DNA of 59,135 bases, taken from assembly GCA_937922085.1 (NCBI GenBank), contig CAKZVD010000018.1:1-59135 (forward strand). Direction: 5' to 3'. This DNA comes from an uncultured Tenacibaculum sp. Lineage in GTDB: Bacteria; Bacteroidota; Bacteroidia; Flavobacteriales; Flavobacteriaceae. Positions 20,735 to 29,683 of the stretch are shown piece by piece (the stretch's first letter is position 1; the number at the start of each line of letters is the position of its first letter). Below the pieces are notes generated by a model that saw nothing but the letters and a program-made list of their open reading frames with translations, was not told where the DNA came from and ran no database searches. Position numbers and translations under genes: made by a program.

Positions 20735-21379
20735 ATGAATTTAAAAACTTTTTTTTATAATTTAAATTCTAACTTTTTGTTGATGATTACTTCAGTAAAA
20801 AAGGGAACAATCATAATTTATGGATTGTTTTTTTTAATATCAATAGGGTTGTTAACTACTTATAGTAAAGAAGTTTTACATTTATCTGTGAATAAAATTC
20901 ATTCACCTTTTTTTGATTTTTTTTTTAAACATTCTACTCATTTAGGGGATGGGATATTATTTGGAATTTTAATTATTGTTTTCTTTTTTATAGATAAAAG
21001 AATGTCTTTAGTTTTTACAATAGGAGGTTTATTGACATTAATTATTACACATTTTTTAAAAAAATGTATTTTTAAAGGAGAGCCAAGACCTGTTTCATTT
21101 TTTGGAGAGGAAAATTTATATTTGATAGATGGAGTAAAAATGGCTCACTGGAATTCTTTTCCTTCTGGACATACAATGACAGCATTTATTATATTTACGA
21201 TATTAATCATTTATTTTAGAAAAAAAAGAATTCAATATTTGTTGATTTTGTTAGCTATAATTGCTGGTTTTTCTAGAGTTTATCTTTCACAACATTTTTG
21301 GGCTGATATATTTGTTGGTTCAATAATTGGAGTAGGATTAGGTTTTTTCGTTATGAGCTTGTTTTTCAAGCCAAAATAA
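20735..21379 (+). CDS. PAP2-family membrane phosphatase
   Basis: 214 aa from the ATG at 20735. Five to six hydrophobic segments carry the three PAP2 motifs: a K...RP block (KCIFKGEPRP), PSGH (SFPSGHTMTAF) and SRxxxxxHxxxD (SRVYLSQHFWAD). These form the phosphatase active site at the outer face of the inner membrane. Substrates in the family include phosphatidic acid, undecaprenyl diphosphate and lipid A phosphates. The gene lies 11 bp before a GT39-type glycosyltransferase on the same strand. Together they suggest modification of a lipid-linked envelope molecule such as lipid A (inference). Confidence 0.88.
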   Translation: MNLKTFFYNLNSNFLLMITSVKKGTIIIYGLFFLISIGLLTTYSKEVLHLSVNKIHSPFFDFFFKHSTHLGDGILFGILIIVFFFIDKRMSLVFTIGGLLTLIITHFLKKCIFKGEPRPVSFFGEENLYLIDGVKMAHWNSFPSGHTMTAFIIFTILIIYFRKKRIQYLLILLAIIAGFSRVYLSQHFWADIFVGSIIGVGLGFFVMSLFFKPK

Positions 21380-21390
21380 AAGATATAGTC

Positions 21391-22884
21391 ATGAAAATGT
21401 CTCTTAAAAATATTATTTTCATACTTATTCTATTTAGCACATTTATACGTTTGTTTTTAGCTAATAGTTTAGAGTTTGGAAATGATGAAGTTTATTATTG
21501 GTTATATGCTAAATATCCTGATATAAGTCATTTTGATCATCCTCCTATGGTTGGTTTTTTTATCCAGTTCTTTACAGCTAATTTATTTTTCGATTCTGAA
21601 TTAGCAATACGTTTAGCTGCTGTAATTCCAACAAGTGCTTCAATGTATCTAATTTTTTTAATAGGAAATTATCTTAAAAATGAAAAAGTAGGCTTTATAA
21701 GTGTATTGTTGTATAATATCCACATTTATGGTTTTATAATTTCAGGGACCTTTATTTTACCTGATTCTCCTATGGTTTTCTTTTGGTTATTGAGTTTCTA
21801 TTTCTTTTTACAAACGATAACTAAAGAGCCTAGTAGAAAACTTTATAAAAAAATACTATTGGCTTTTTTATTTACAGGATGTGCTATTTATTCTAAATAT
21901 CAAGCTGTTTTTTTATTATTTGGAGTAGTAATCTATGTTTTGTTTTACAAAAGGGGATGGTTAAAGGAATCACTGTTTTATGCGGGGTTTATTTTTCCAA
22001 TTTTAGCAATCTGTCTTATTTTTTATTGGAATTACCAAAATGATTTTATTAGTTATAAATTTCATAATGATAGAGTTTCTTTATTTAGTTTTCAATTTAA
22101 TAAAAACTCTTTTTCAAGAGAAGTTTTAGGACAATTCCTCTATAACAATCCATATATAGTTATTACACTTATTTTAATGGTAATGGCTTATTTTAAAAAT
22201 AGGTTTCAATTTAAGAATGATGAATTAAAATTATTTTTTGCGTGCTCATTTCCATTAATAGGAGTTACAATTTATTTATCAATGTCTAGAGATACATTAC
22301 CACATTGGTCAGGAATATCTTATTTAACATTATTGCCTTTAATAGCTGTTTACATTTCAGAAAAAAAAGAGATATTAAAAAAATTAAAAGTAGGAACTTT
22401 AAGTTTTTTAATAGTATTAATTGTAGCTGTGTTTGTAATTAATAAAGGATGGTTTTTACCCCAAAAAAAAGTTGCTTTAAAAGAAAAAACAGGAAAAAAA
22501 GATGTGTTATTAGATATGTATGGGTGGAAACAAGCATCAGAAAAATTAACGAAGTTCTTTAAAGCAAAAGACTTGTTTCAGTTTCCTATTATTTCTAACA
22601 AATGGTATCCTGCATCACATATAGATTATTATATAGCACGCCCAAATAATATGAAGGTTTATGGAGTAGGAGAGTTGAGAGATATTCATAAGTATTATTG
22701 GATTAATAAAGAGAAACCTTTTCTTAAAAATAGAGTTTTATACATCACAGATAGTAGAAATTATAAAGACCCTAAAATATTATATGGAAAAGAGTATACT
22801 TCAATAACAAAACTAAAAGTAATACCAATTAAAAGAGGAGAAGAGATTGTGAAGTATGTGTTTTTATTTCTGCTAGAAAAATAA
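21391..22884 (+). CDS. GT39/ArnT-like integral membrane glycosyltransferase
   Basis: 497 aa. It has a GT-C topology: about ten hydrophobic segments and a first extracytoplasmic loop with the acidic motif FGNDEVYYW and the HFDHPPMVG block characteristic of PMT/ArnT-type enzymes that use polyprenyl-phosphate sugars. The soluble C-terminal part starts near residue 360. It would transfer a sugar to a lipid or protein outside the cytoplasmic membrane. It is cotranscribed with the PAP2 phosphatase, a pairing familiar from lipid A modification. A second ATG lies two codons downstream. A 15-bp stem-loop follows. Confidence 0.85.
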   Translation: MKMSLKNIIFILILFSTFIRLFLANSLEFGNDEVYYWLYAKYPDISHFDHPPMVGFFIQFFTANLFFDSELAIRLAAVIPTSASMYLIFLIGNYLKNEKVGFISVLLYNIHIYGFIISGTFILPDSPMVFFWLLSFYFFLQTITKEPSRKLYKKILLAFLFTGCAIYSKYQAVFLLFGVVIYVLFYKRGWLKESLFYAGFIFPILAICLIFYWNYQNDFISYKFHNDRVSLFSFQFNKNSFSREVLGQFLYNNPYIVITLILMVMAYFKNRFQFKNDELKLFFACSFPLIGVTIYLSMSRDTLPHWSGISYLTLLPLIAVYISEKKEILKKLKVGTLSFLIVLIVAVFVINKGWFLPQKKVALKEKTGKKDVLLDMYGWKQASEKLTKFFKAKDLFQFPIISNKWYPASHIDYYIARPNNMKVYGVGELRDIHKYYWINKEKPFLKNRVLYITDSRNYKDPKILYGKEYTSITKLKVIPIKRGEEIVKYVFLFLLEK

Positions 22885-22924
22885 TCTTTATAAAAGCTCA
22901 AGGTTATAGGCTTTTATAAAGATT
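22883..22924 (+). terminator. Long stem-loop after GT39 gene
   Basis: A perfect 15-bp stem, AATCTTTATAAAAGC / GCTTTTATAAAGATT, with a 12-nt loop starts inside the stop codon. The plus-strand flank is A-rich rather than T-rich, so this is more likely an RNA-stabilising hairpin or a terminator for the convergent strand. Confidence 0.6.
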
Positions 22925-22969
22925 AAAAATAATATTAATTAGAGTAATATTTAAGAGTAAGAGAGAATA

Positions 22970-23680
22970 TTATTTTTTAACTTTTGGTAAAAAAGATAAA
23001 TCTATCCAATACTTTTTTAAGTTTCTCTTATCGATTAATACTTTTATTTTATCACCTTTTATAAAATCAGATGGATCAAACCAAATATTATCACTTGTAA
23101 AAATATGTAGTTTTGATGTTGCAGGGTCTTGCCACTGTGAAATAATTTGAAAAGGATTTCTTCCATTAACAGTAAGAGAATGGTTAATTGCTACACTTTG
23201 AAAATCAGTATCTATCCGTGTTCCATTCTGCTTTAAATGCTTTAAAAGATTACTTTTCTTTTTGTCGAAAAGAAAAATACTACTCCCAATGGTAAAGAAA
23301 ACAAAACCTAATATTCCAACAATAGTTACTCCTCCCCATATAGAAAAAAAACCTTTTATTTTAGCTTTGTTTGGCGATTCAGGATTATATAGGACTTCTA
23401 CTTTTTCTCCAACGCTATAACTTGGTGGGTTACTACTTGTAGAAGAAGAAAATTCTATTCTGTTACCTTCTTTTTCAGTAAACTCAACTAATGGTTTATA
23501 AGTAATGGAATTATCTGAAGAACTACTAGAACGAGATCGTAATAAATCTATAACTGTACCTTCAGCAGTGATAGATGTTTCTAAAAATTCATTAGCACTT
23601 TTATACATAAAGAAAGCTCCTACAAGCATTCCTATTCCTATAATTGTAAATACATATTTGATAATTTTGATAGCTTTCAT
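22970..23680 (-). CDS. DUF3592 membrane protein
   Basis: 236 aa. Two transmembrane segments (about 8-26 and 112-133) flank a periplasmic beta domain with the DUF3592 pattern: AEGTVIDL, then YKPLVEF and YSVGEKVEVLYNPESPNKA. The soluble C-terminal part repeats a similar fold. A Ser-rich stretch (SRSSSSS) lies in the loop. The role of the family is unknown. It is convergent with the GT39 gene, and the next gene upstream on this strand is 108 bp away. Confidence 0.75.
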   Translation of the reverse strand: MKAIKIIKYVFTIIGIGMLVGAFFMYKSANEFLETSITAEGTVIDLLRSRSSSSSDNSITYKPLVEFTEKEGNRIEFSSSTSSNPPSYSVGEKVEVLYNPESPNKAKIKGFFSIWGGVTIVGILGFVFFTIGSSIFLFDKKKSNLLKHLKQNGTRIDTDFQSVAINHSLTVNGRNPFQIISQWQDPATSKLHIFTSDNIWFDPSDFIKGDKIKVLIDKRNLKKYWIDLSFLPKVKK

Positions 23681-23788
23681 TTTTTGTTTTTTTAATTAAT
23701 TACTGTTTTTAGTAAAATGTATATTTGGTTTTAATACAATTACTTTTTTTGTTATTGCAAAAAAATAATTGTTATATAAAAAACCTAT

Positions 23789-24253
23789 TTAAGGAATGGT
23801 TTCTATTCCAGCGAATTTAAAGTCATTATTAATTTTCTTAAAATACAACCCTAATTGTGCTCCTTCATGTCCTTTACTCAGTTCATTTTTTTTCCAAGTT
23901 GTTAAATAGATTGTGATATCAGATCTTTTGTTATTTTCATAAACAAACTTAATTTCTTTAGTTGTAATAGCTTTTGCCCAACTTTTTGATTCTTTAATAA
24001 CTGTTAAATGATTTTTATAAAAGTCATTTCTATAAATAACATAAGGATCTAGTTTAGATTTTAGAGTTCCGTTACAAATAATACAATAAATATCTAAAGT
24101 AGAAATCTTTTTAAATTCTTTATAATTTGGTTTTTCAAAATTTAGAATTACTTTTTTTATAGCATTCTTAATGTTTAAACTATCTTTTGAGCTAATATTT
24201 TGTCCGAAACAATATGTATTTACAAATAAGAATATGAAAATTAGTTTTTTCAT
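23789..24253 (-). CDS. Secreted hypothetical protein
   Basis: 154 aa with a signal peptide (MKKLIFIFLFVNTYCFGQ). The mature part has a Cys pair (IYCIICNG, near residues 56-59) and ends in a segment like LGLYFKKINNDFKFAGIE, reminiscent of nuclear-transport-factor-2-like folds that close with a beta hairpin. The family is not recognised. It is one of three accessory minus-strand genes between trmD and rplS. Confidence 0.55.
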   Translation of the reverse strand: MKKLIFIFLFVNTYCFGQNISSKDSLNIKNAIKKVILNFEKPNYKEFKKISTLDIYCIICNGTLKSKLDPYVIYRNDFYKNHLTVIKESKSWAKAITTKEIKFVYENNKRSDITIYLTTWKKNELSKGHEGAQLGLYFKKINNDFKFAGIETIP

Positions 24254-24290
24254 GATTTAGTAACTGTTCAATAAAGAAAAAAAAGGAGTA

Positions 24291-24812
24291 TTAAAAGTTT
24301 TCTATTGGATATATATTCCTACCTAATTTAGGATGCATACAGCTTACCACAGTTTTTAAATTTTTTAGTTTTCTACTTTTTTCTGAAGAGGTTAAAGCAT
24401 ATACATAAACATTACTTGTAGAAAAACTTCTAATCACTAAATCTTCGTCATTATCATTAAAACCATCTACTAAACAACCTCCAGAAGCTTCTTGACTTTC
24501 ATAACGTAAGTTACTAATGTTATCAAATAACCCATTTTCTTTTAAATTATTTTTAATAGCGTCTAATTCTTTTTCTCCTGCTTCGTTAACGATACTTGCA
24601 AATATGCCATATTCACCGAATCCAGTATGCGTATCTTCTACTTCAGGTTTGTAATAATGTAATAGTTCTTGTCGTACCATTTTTTTATTACTAGATGCGT
24701 TAAAACGTTTGAAAGAAGGATCTATTAAACCTAATAATCCTTTTCCGCTGTTAGTAACTTTTTTGAAGAATTTTTTATTCTCCATTTTTTTTATAATCTC
24801 TTCTGGATTCAT
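24291..24812 (-). CDS. Hypothetical cytoplasmic protein
   Basis: 173 aa, no signal peptide or membrane segment. The N-terminal part is basic (KKMENKKFFKKVTNSGKG). The middle has EDTHTGFGEYGIFASIVNEAGEKELDAI and a Gly/Asp-rich SGGCLVDGFNDNDEDLVIRSF. It is not recognised. It lies 37 bp upstream of the secreted hypothetical gene on the same strand and 120 bp downstream of trmD. Confidence 0.55.
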   Translation of the reverse strand: MNPEEIIKKMENKKFFKKVTNSGKGLLGLIDPSFKRFNASSNKKMVRQELLHYYKPEVEDTHTGFGEYGIFASIVNEAGEKELDAIKNNLKENGLFDNISNLRYESQEASGGCLVDGFNDNDEDLVIRSFSTSNVYVYALTSSEKSRKLKNLKTVVSCMHPKLGRNIYPIENF

Positions 24813-24932
24813 TTTATTGAATTAATTTAAAAGTTTTGTCTAAATTAATTGAAAAGAGATGGTTACTTATTACTCAATATATTTTGTAACTTTTTTAAGT
24901 AAGATTTGTAGTGGTTTAACACATATTTGCAT

Positions 24933-25610
24933 TTACTGATCTAATAAATCAGGTCTAATTTTTTGAGTGCGTTCATATGCTTTGTCACTTCTCCATTCTT
25001 CAATTTTAGGAAAATTACCAGAAAGTAATACTTCAGGAACTTTCATCCCTTTATATTCTGAGGGTCTAGTGTATACAGGAGGAGACAATAAGTTATCTTG
25101 AAAAGAATCTGTTAAAGCAGAAGTTTCATCTCCTAAAACACCAGGAATTAAACGAATAACGGAATCACATAAAACAGCGGCAGCCAATTCACCACCAGTT
25201 AATACATAATCTCCTATAGAAATTTCTTTAGTAATAAATTTTTCACGAACTCGTTGATCTACACCTTTGTAATGCCCTGTTAAAATAATAATATTTTCTT
25301 TTAAAGAAAGTGTATTAGCTGTAGATTGATTTAATGTTTTAGCATCTGGAGTCATATAAATGATCTCGTCATAGGTTCTTTCTGCTTGTAGCTTAGAAAT
25401 ACAATTATCTATAGGTTCAATCATAAGTACCATACCAGCACCACCACCAAATTGTGTATCATCTAACTGACGGTAATTTCCTAAGCCATATTCACGTAAG
25501 TTGTGAAAATGAACTTCAGCAATTCCTTTATCGATAGCTCTTTTTATAATAGAGTGTTCAAAAGGACTTTTTAATAAATCGGGAGCAACGGTAATTATAT
25601 CTATTCGCAT
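24933..25610 (-). CDS. trmD: tRNA (guanine-N1)-methyltransferase
   Basis: 225 aa, normal length. TrmD methylates G37 next to the anticodon of several tRNAs and prevents frameshifting. The SPOUT knot motifs are clear: [27 protein letters not shown] and [13 protein letters not shown], followed by the catalytic-domain stretch [19 protein letters not shown] promoter element ends 4 nt before the ATG, which suggests a leaderless or near-leaderless mRNA. Its usual partner rplS is 4.5 kb downstream. Confidence 0.96.
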   Translation of the reverse strand: MRIDIITVAPDLLKSPFEHSIIKRAIDKGIAEVHFHNLREYGLGNYRQLDDTQFGGGAGMVLMIEPIDNCISKLQAERTYDEIIYMTPDAKTLNQSTANTLSLKENIIILTGHYKGVDQRVREKFITKEISIGDYVLTGGELAAAVLCDSVIRLIPGVLGDETSALTDSFQDNLLSPPVYTRPSEYKGMKVPEVLLSGNFPKIEEWRSDKAYERTQKIRPDLLDQ

Positions 25611-25614
25611 GACG

Positions 25615-25622
25615 CAAAAGTA
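25615..25622 (-). promoter_or_regulatory. Candidate -7 element of trmD promoter
   Basis: On the minus strand this reads TACTTTTG, matching TAnnTTTG, and ends 4 nt before the trmD ATG. With the usual 5-7 nt to the start of transcription, the mRNA would begin at or just inside the start codon. Confidence 0.4.
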
Positions 25623-25660
25623 ATGGTTTTATATTTTAAATAATAGAATTTGAAGAAGCT

Positions 25661-25745
25661 GAGAAGTTAAGAAGTGGAGAAGTTAAAGAGTATAGAAGTG
25701 TAAGTAAATACTTAACTTCTTAACTCCTATACTCCTTAACTCTCA
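25661..25745. repeat. Imperfect inverted repeat with short direct repeats
   Basis: The arm at 25677-25707 (AGTTAAAGAGTATAGAAG core) is complementary, with few mismatches, to 25709-25744 (core TTCTTAACTCCTATACTCC). The decamer GAGAAGTTAA occurs twice on the left side (25661 and 25677). It fills the gap between trmD and the upstream gene. It could fold into a long hairpin and may end transcription of the nine-gene leftward run, or be a dispersed repeat. Confidence 0.5.
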
Positions 25746-25754
25746 ATATTAGTT

Positions 25755-27032
25755 TTAATTATACCCTTTTACATCTCCCATACTTAATTTTCCGTTTTTT
25801 CCGAAAGAATGATTTGTAGGAAGTAGTGTACCACTTTCTGTAGTGATCCAATCTTCCCATGTAGAAGGAACTCCATCCATTTTCATACTAGGAACATACA
25901 TTTTGTAACTTTTAGGAACATATTTTTCATCTAAAAGCCATAAATAAGAATCTCCAGGAGTAGAACCACCACTAGTATATTTAACAAGAAGCGCTTCTTT
26001 ACCATCTATTTCTTTGATAGTTCTAATAATACCATTTTCAAATAATTTATGAGGAGCTACTAACCAAAAACTATCATTATTAAAATAATCTTCCGCTTTT
26101 TTAATAATATTATTATCCTTTACATCACTTAGTTTATCATTAAAGTAAATGGTACTTTTCTCTATAGAATTAGGATGTAAAACTACTTTTATAGTATCCC
26201 AAGAAACTTCTGCTATATGTGCTTTTTTATTCCATTTATAAGAACGTCGACCTCCAAAACTCCATTCTAAATTATTCGTCTTTATATAAGCATCATGATT
26301 TATAGCTTTTAAAATTTTATTAGCTAAACCATCAGATTTAGGATTTGTAGCTTTTACATCTCCCATGTTAATTTGCATTCCAAATAAAGATAATGTATGA
26401 TTTGTTGGTAATTTTATACCAGCTTCTGTAGTTTTCCATTCATTCCATGTAGCACCAACACCACCAATAGGTATTATTTTAGTCCACATTTTATAATCAG
26501 TAGGCAATCCGTTTTCATCTAATATCCATAAATAAGAATCGCCAGGAGTAGAGCCTCCGGAAGTATAAGTAACTAATAAGGCATCTTTATCTTCATGTTT
26601 AACAATACTTCTTTCTACACCATTATCAAAAACTTTATGAGGAGCTACTAACCAAAAGCTATCATTATTAAAGTTGGAAATAGCTTTTTGTACTAGTGTT
26701 TTATTGTCTGTTTTTTTACCATCAATAAAAACCTCACTTTTTTCAGGTGATTTCGTATTTAAAATTACTTTATTATTTTTCCATGAAACGTCAACAATGT
26801 TTTGTTGTTTATACCATTTATAAAAATTTGTATTACGGAAAGACCATTCAATAACTTCCGTATTTTTATAAGCTTCATGATTTAGTGCAACTAACATTTT
26901 TTTAGCTAAATTATCAGCTTCTTCACCTTGTTTCCCTTGAGGTCGTGCTTCATTATTTTTAAAATAGAAAACAGTTAAAATGATAATAAGTAGTATTACA
27001 ATTATTCCTAAGAATTTAAAAAATTTCTTCAT
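25755..27032 (-). CDS. Membrane-anchored protein with two copies of one unknown domain
   Basis: 425 aa. A single N-terminal transmembrane segment (about 5-22) leaves a large periplasmic part made of two tandem copies of a domain of about 190 residues (roughly 38-230 and 235-425). Both copies carry NNDSFWLVAPHK, an LLV-x-YTSGGSTPGDSYLW block, TTE-x-G-x-x-LPTNH and MGDVK. The family is not recognised; the repeated SGGSTPGDSY and Trp-rich strands suggest a beta-rich binding fold. It is the last gene of a nine-gene leftward run, 3 bp after the ATP-grasp gene. Confidence 0.7.
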   Translation of the reverse strand: MKKFFKFLGIIVILLIIILTVFYFKNNEARPQGKQGEEADNLAKKMLVALNHEAYKNTEVIEWSFRNTNFYKWYKQQNIVDVSWKNNKVILNTKSPEKSEVFIDGKKTDNKTLVQKAISNFNNDSFWLVAPHKVFDNGVERSIVKHEDKDALLVTYTSGGSTPGDSYLWILDENGLPTDYKMWTKIIPIGGVGATWNEWKTTEAGIKLPTNHTLSLFGMQINMGDVKATNPKSDGLANKILKAINHDAYIKTNNLEWSFGGRRSYKWNKKAHIAEVSWDTIKVVLHPNSIEKSTIYFNDKLSDVKDNNIIKKAEDYFNNDSFWLVAPHKLFENGIIRTIKEIDGKEALLVKYTSGGSTPGDSYLWLLDEKYVPKSYKMYVPSMKMDGVPSTWEDWITTESGTLLPTNHSFGKNGKLSMGDVKGYN

Positions 27033-27035
27033 TAG

Positions 27036-27935
27036 TTAATCAATTAAAATTTTGATAGCGTTTGCTAATTTACCTGCTGCTTTTGTATGGTTTCTAAACC
27101 ACAATTCTGGTTCTATAAGTTCTAATTCTGCTAAAGCCAATTTATTATTATTATCAATAAAAATATCTACTCTTGCGTATATAGGAGTTTCACTACAAGC
27201 TTCTATACATTTTTCGGCAAAAGAAATTTCTTCTTTACTAGGAGTATAATTATGAACAGATCCTCCAAAGTCATCTTGAACTCTAAAATCGCCTTTCTTT
27301 GCTATTTTTAATACTGCATGTGTGTATTCTCCATTTATAATGATTAATGATATTTCGCCTTTATCAACAATATTATGTTGAAAAGGTTGTATAATCATTG
27401 CTTCTTTAGAAATTAAATTATTAAAGATAGTATTGTGTTTTTCTATACTTTCTTTATTAATTTTATAAGTGTGTCTTCCTCCTCCAGAAACACAAGGTTT
27501 TAAAACAAAATTATTTAATTGTAGCTTTTCTGAAATCTCTAATAAAGAAAAAGAAGTTCCTTTTTCTACAAAAAAAGATTCACAGATATGAATTCCTTTT
27601 TGTTGTAAATCTAGTAAGTAGTGTTTATCTAAATTCCAGTGAATAATATCTTTTGAATTTAACAATTTTGTTTGTTTACTAACACTTTCTAACCAAACAG
27701 AGAATTCAGTAAACCGATCAAAATAATCCCAAGTAGTTCTAAATAAAATATATTTAGTGGTCGACCAATCAAAATTTGAATCATCCCAAGATAATCTAAG
27801 TACTTTTAATCCTTGATTTTCAAGTGCTATTTTTACTAAATTATCTTCAAGTAATACATTCTCAATGTATTTATTATTCTCAACCGGATTAACATATCTT
27901 CTTTCGGTAAGAATAACTACGTCAACTTTTTTCAT
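27036..27935 (-). CDS. ATP-grasp family ligase
   Basis: 299 aa. It has an N-terminal pre-ATP-grasp domain (VDVVILTERRYV... FRTTWDYF) and an ATP-grasp fold: LKPCVSGGGRHTYKI as the P-loop-like segment, IIQPFQHN with the hinge, EISLIII, and the metal-binding end YARVDIFIDNNNKLALAELELIEPELWF. Relatives resemble the prokaryotic glutathione synthetase/RimK type. It should join a carboxylate to an amine with ATP, but the substrates are unknown. It is separated from the next gene by 3 bp and from the PNPOx-like gene by 25 bp, within the same directon. Confidence 0.82.
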   Translation of the reverse strand: MKKVDVVILTERRYVNPVENNKYIENVLLEDNLVKIALENQGLKVLRLSWDDSNFDWSTTKYILFRTTWDYFDRFTEFSVWLESVSKQTKLLNSKDIIHWNLDKHYLLDLQQKGIHICESFFVEKGTSFSLLEISEKLQLNNFVLKPCVSGGGRHTYKINKESIEKHNTIFNNLISKEAMIIQPFQHNIVDKGEISLIIINGEYTHAVLKIAKKGDFRVQDDFGGSVHNYTPSKEEISFAEKCIEACSETPIYARVDIFIDNNNKLALAELELIEPELWFRNHTKAAGKLANAIKILID

Positions 27936-27960
27936 AGGGGCAAGTTACAGAAAAAAGTGA

Positions 27961-28620
27961 TTATTTATGCTGGTTATAATAATTTAATACATGCTTAGGA
28001 ATTGAGATATTATTAGGTAATTTATCATCAGAAATAGGAGGTAAGGCAATTTGTTTTATAGGAACAATTCCTGCCCAAATAGGTAATTCTTCATCTTCTG
28101 GTTCATCATTTACACCAGCATCTCTAACTTTTGCAGAAGCTTTTTCAATAGTAAATTCTATTACTAAGCTTCTGTCTAATTCTTTTTGATTCATTGTACG
28201 TAAAGAGTCCCAACGACCTTCCATCATATACTCAATAATATCTTCTAAAATATTCCATTTTTCTTTATCATCATCTATCTTTTTTAAACTACCAAATAAG
28301 GTAACAGATCTGTAATTAACAGAATGATGAAAACCAGAACGAGCTAAAACCAACCCATCTAAATGCATTACAGTAATAGATGTTTTTCCAGTTTCTAATA
28401 TGGATAATAACATTCTATTAGCTGTAGATCCATGTAAGTAAATTTTATCACCTTTTCTAGAATAGGCCATAGGAATAGATATAGGATAACCATCATAGAT
28501 ATAACCAACATAACAGATAAAACCTGCATCTAAAATTTTATTTATTTTTTCAACATCGTATTCAGCTCTATTAGCTCCTCTTTTTACACGATTCATTTTA
28601 GATTTTTCGTATTCTTTCAT
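27961..28620 (-). CDS. PNPOx-like flavin-binding protein
   Basis: 219 aa. It has the split-barrel fold of pyridoxamine 5'-phosphate oxidase-like proteins: NRVKRGANRAEYD at the start, FICYVGYIYDGYPISIPMAYSRKGDKIYLHGSTANRML (strands and FMN phosphate site), and SGFHHSVNYRSVTLFG. These features match the FMN-binding NimA/HugZ-like branch rather than true PdxH. An internal ATG at MNRVKRG is an alternative start. It occurs in a cluster controlled by a MocR/PdxR-type regulator, a link with vitamin B6 or flavin chemistry that is often seen. Confidence 0.82.
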   Translation of the reverse strand: MKEYEKSKMNRVKRGANRAEYDVEKINKILDAGFICYVGYIYDGYPISIPMAYSRKGDKIYLHGSTANRMLLSILETGKTSITVMHLDGLVLARSGFHHSVNYRSVTLFGSLKKIDDDKEKWNILEDIIEYMMEGRWDSLRTMNQKELDRSLVIEFTIEKASAKVRDAGVNDEPEDEELPIWAGIVPIKQIALPPISDDKLPNNISIPKHVLNYYNQHK

Positions 28621-28675
28621 TGTAATATAATTTTTTAGTGTAGTAGTCTAATAAATTAAATATTAGGAAACCGGG

Positions 28676-29191
28676 TTATAATCTTTTTGATAAAATAGGA
28701 TTTTCATAACCTTGTTCTCCTATTTTAAAATTGATACTTCCTACATTTTTAAAATCATTTTTCTCGTAAAAATGAATAGCTCTTGTATTTTTAATGTATA
28801 CAGACAACCAAACATTTTTAAAGTTTAGTTCTTTTGCTTTTTTAAGAACAAAATCAAGTAGTTGATGTCCAAATTTCATTGCTATAAATTGATCAAGTAT
28901 ATATATTCTTTCTAATCGACAACTTTTTTCTGAAGGAACAAATTCAATAGTTGCGTTTAAAACGAGTTTGGCATAACCAACAGGAAATTTATCGTTATAA
29001 ATGATATAATATACAGCATCTGGATTCTTTAATTCTTCTATTGTTTTTGCTATTGAAAAAGCACTATTTAAATAGGCTGTTAAATTTGTTTTATCTTCAA
29101 TATATGCACCATGAGATTCTTTAAAGGTGATTCTACCTAATAAAGCTAATGTTTCAAAATCGTTGGTGTTAGCTAATTTAAATTCAATCAT
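28676..29191 (-). CDS. GNAT family N-acetyltransferase (1)
   Basis: 171 aa. It has the GNAT fold with VGYAKLVLN (motif C/D strand), RLERIYILDQFIAMKFGHQLLDFVLKKA (acetyl-CoA-binding motif A in a variant form) and a C-terminal NTRAIHFYEKNDFKNVGS (motif B). Substrate unknown. It is one of four GNAT genes within 3 kb. The four differ in sequence, so they are not a recent tandem duplication. Confidence 0.85.
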   Translation of the reverse strand: MIEFKLANTNDFETLALLGRITFKESHGAYIEDKTNLTAYLNSAFSIAKTIEELKNPDAVYYIIYNDKFPVGYAKLVLNATIEFVPSEKSCRLERIYILDQFIAMKFGHQLLDFVLKKAKELNFKNVWLSVYIKNTRAIHFYEKNDFKNVGSINFKIGEQGYENPILSKRL

Positions 29192-29218
29192 TATTATTAT
29201 TTTTCAGCTGGGGTATTT

Positions 29219-29674
29219 TTAAATTTTTAAAAAAAATCTTTCTTTATTTTTTGATGTTGCACCTATTCGCTTGTAAAACTTCATGGCTCGTTTATTAAAA
29301 TCGGGTGTTTGCCATTGTATTAAGGAACAGTTTAGATTTAGGGCTTCTTTTTTAATTTGATCAATTAGTTGCTCTCCAAGCCCAAAACCTCTAGCTTCTT
29401 TTGTTAAAAACAAACAATCCATATAAATATAAAAAGAAGCATCCCATGTAGCATATTGTTTCATAAAAGTGGTGTATCCAATCAAATTATTTTCTTCAGT
29501 AGCTACAACTAAACAATAAAGATCTGGTGTTTCTTTAAAAAGTGCTTCCTTTAAATGAGTTATTTTATGTTGCGAATTATAATTAGATTTCTCAAAATTT
29601 GCATGCAATTGACATAAATTAACTAATTGTTCTAAATCATTTGATGCTACAAAACGTATTAAAGGTGCTTTCAT
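29219..29674 (-). CDS. GNAT family N-acetyltransferase (2)
   Basis: 151 aa. Motif A is MDCLFLTKEARGFGLGEQLIDQI, with the R-G-x-G-L-G-type acetyl-CoA loop, and motif B is FNKRAMKFYKRIGATSKN. It resembles diamine or thialysine acetyltransferases in the segment DASFYIYMDCLFL, but the substrate cannot be fixed. The gene lies 9 bp after the next GNAT gene, so they are cotranscribed. Confidence 0.85.
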   Translation of the reverse strand: MKAPLIRFVASNDLEQLVNLCQLHANFEKSNYNSQHKITHLKEALFKETPDLYCLVVATEENNLIGYTTFMKQYATWDASFYIYMDCLFLTKEARGFGLGEQLIDQIKKEALNLNCSLIQWQTPDFNKRAMKFYKRIGATSKNKERFFLKI

Positions 29675-29683
29675 TTATTTGTT

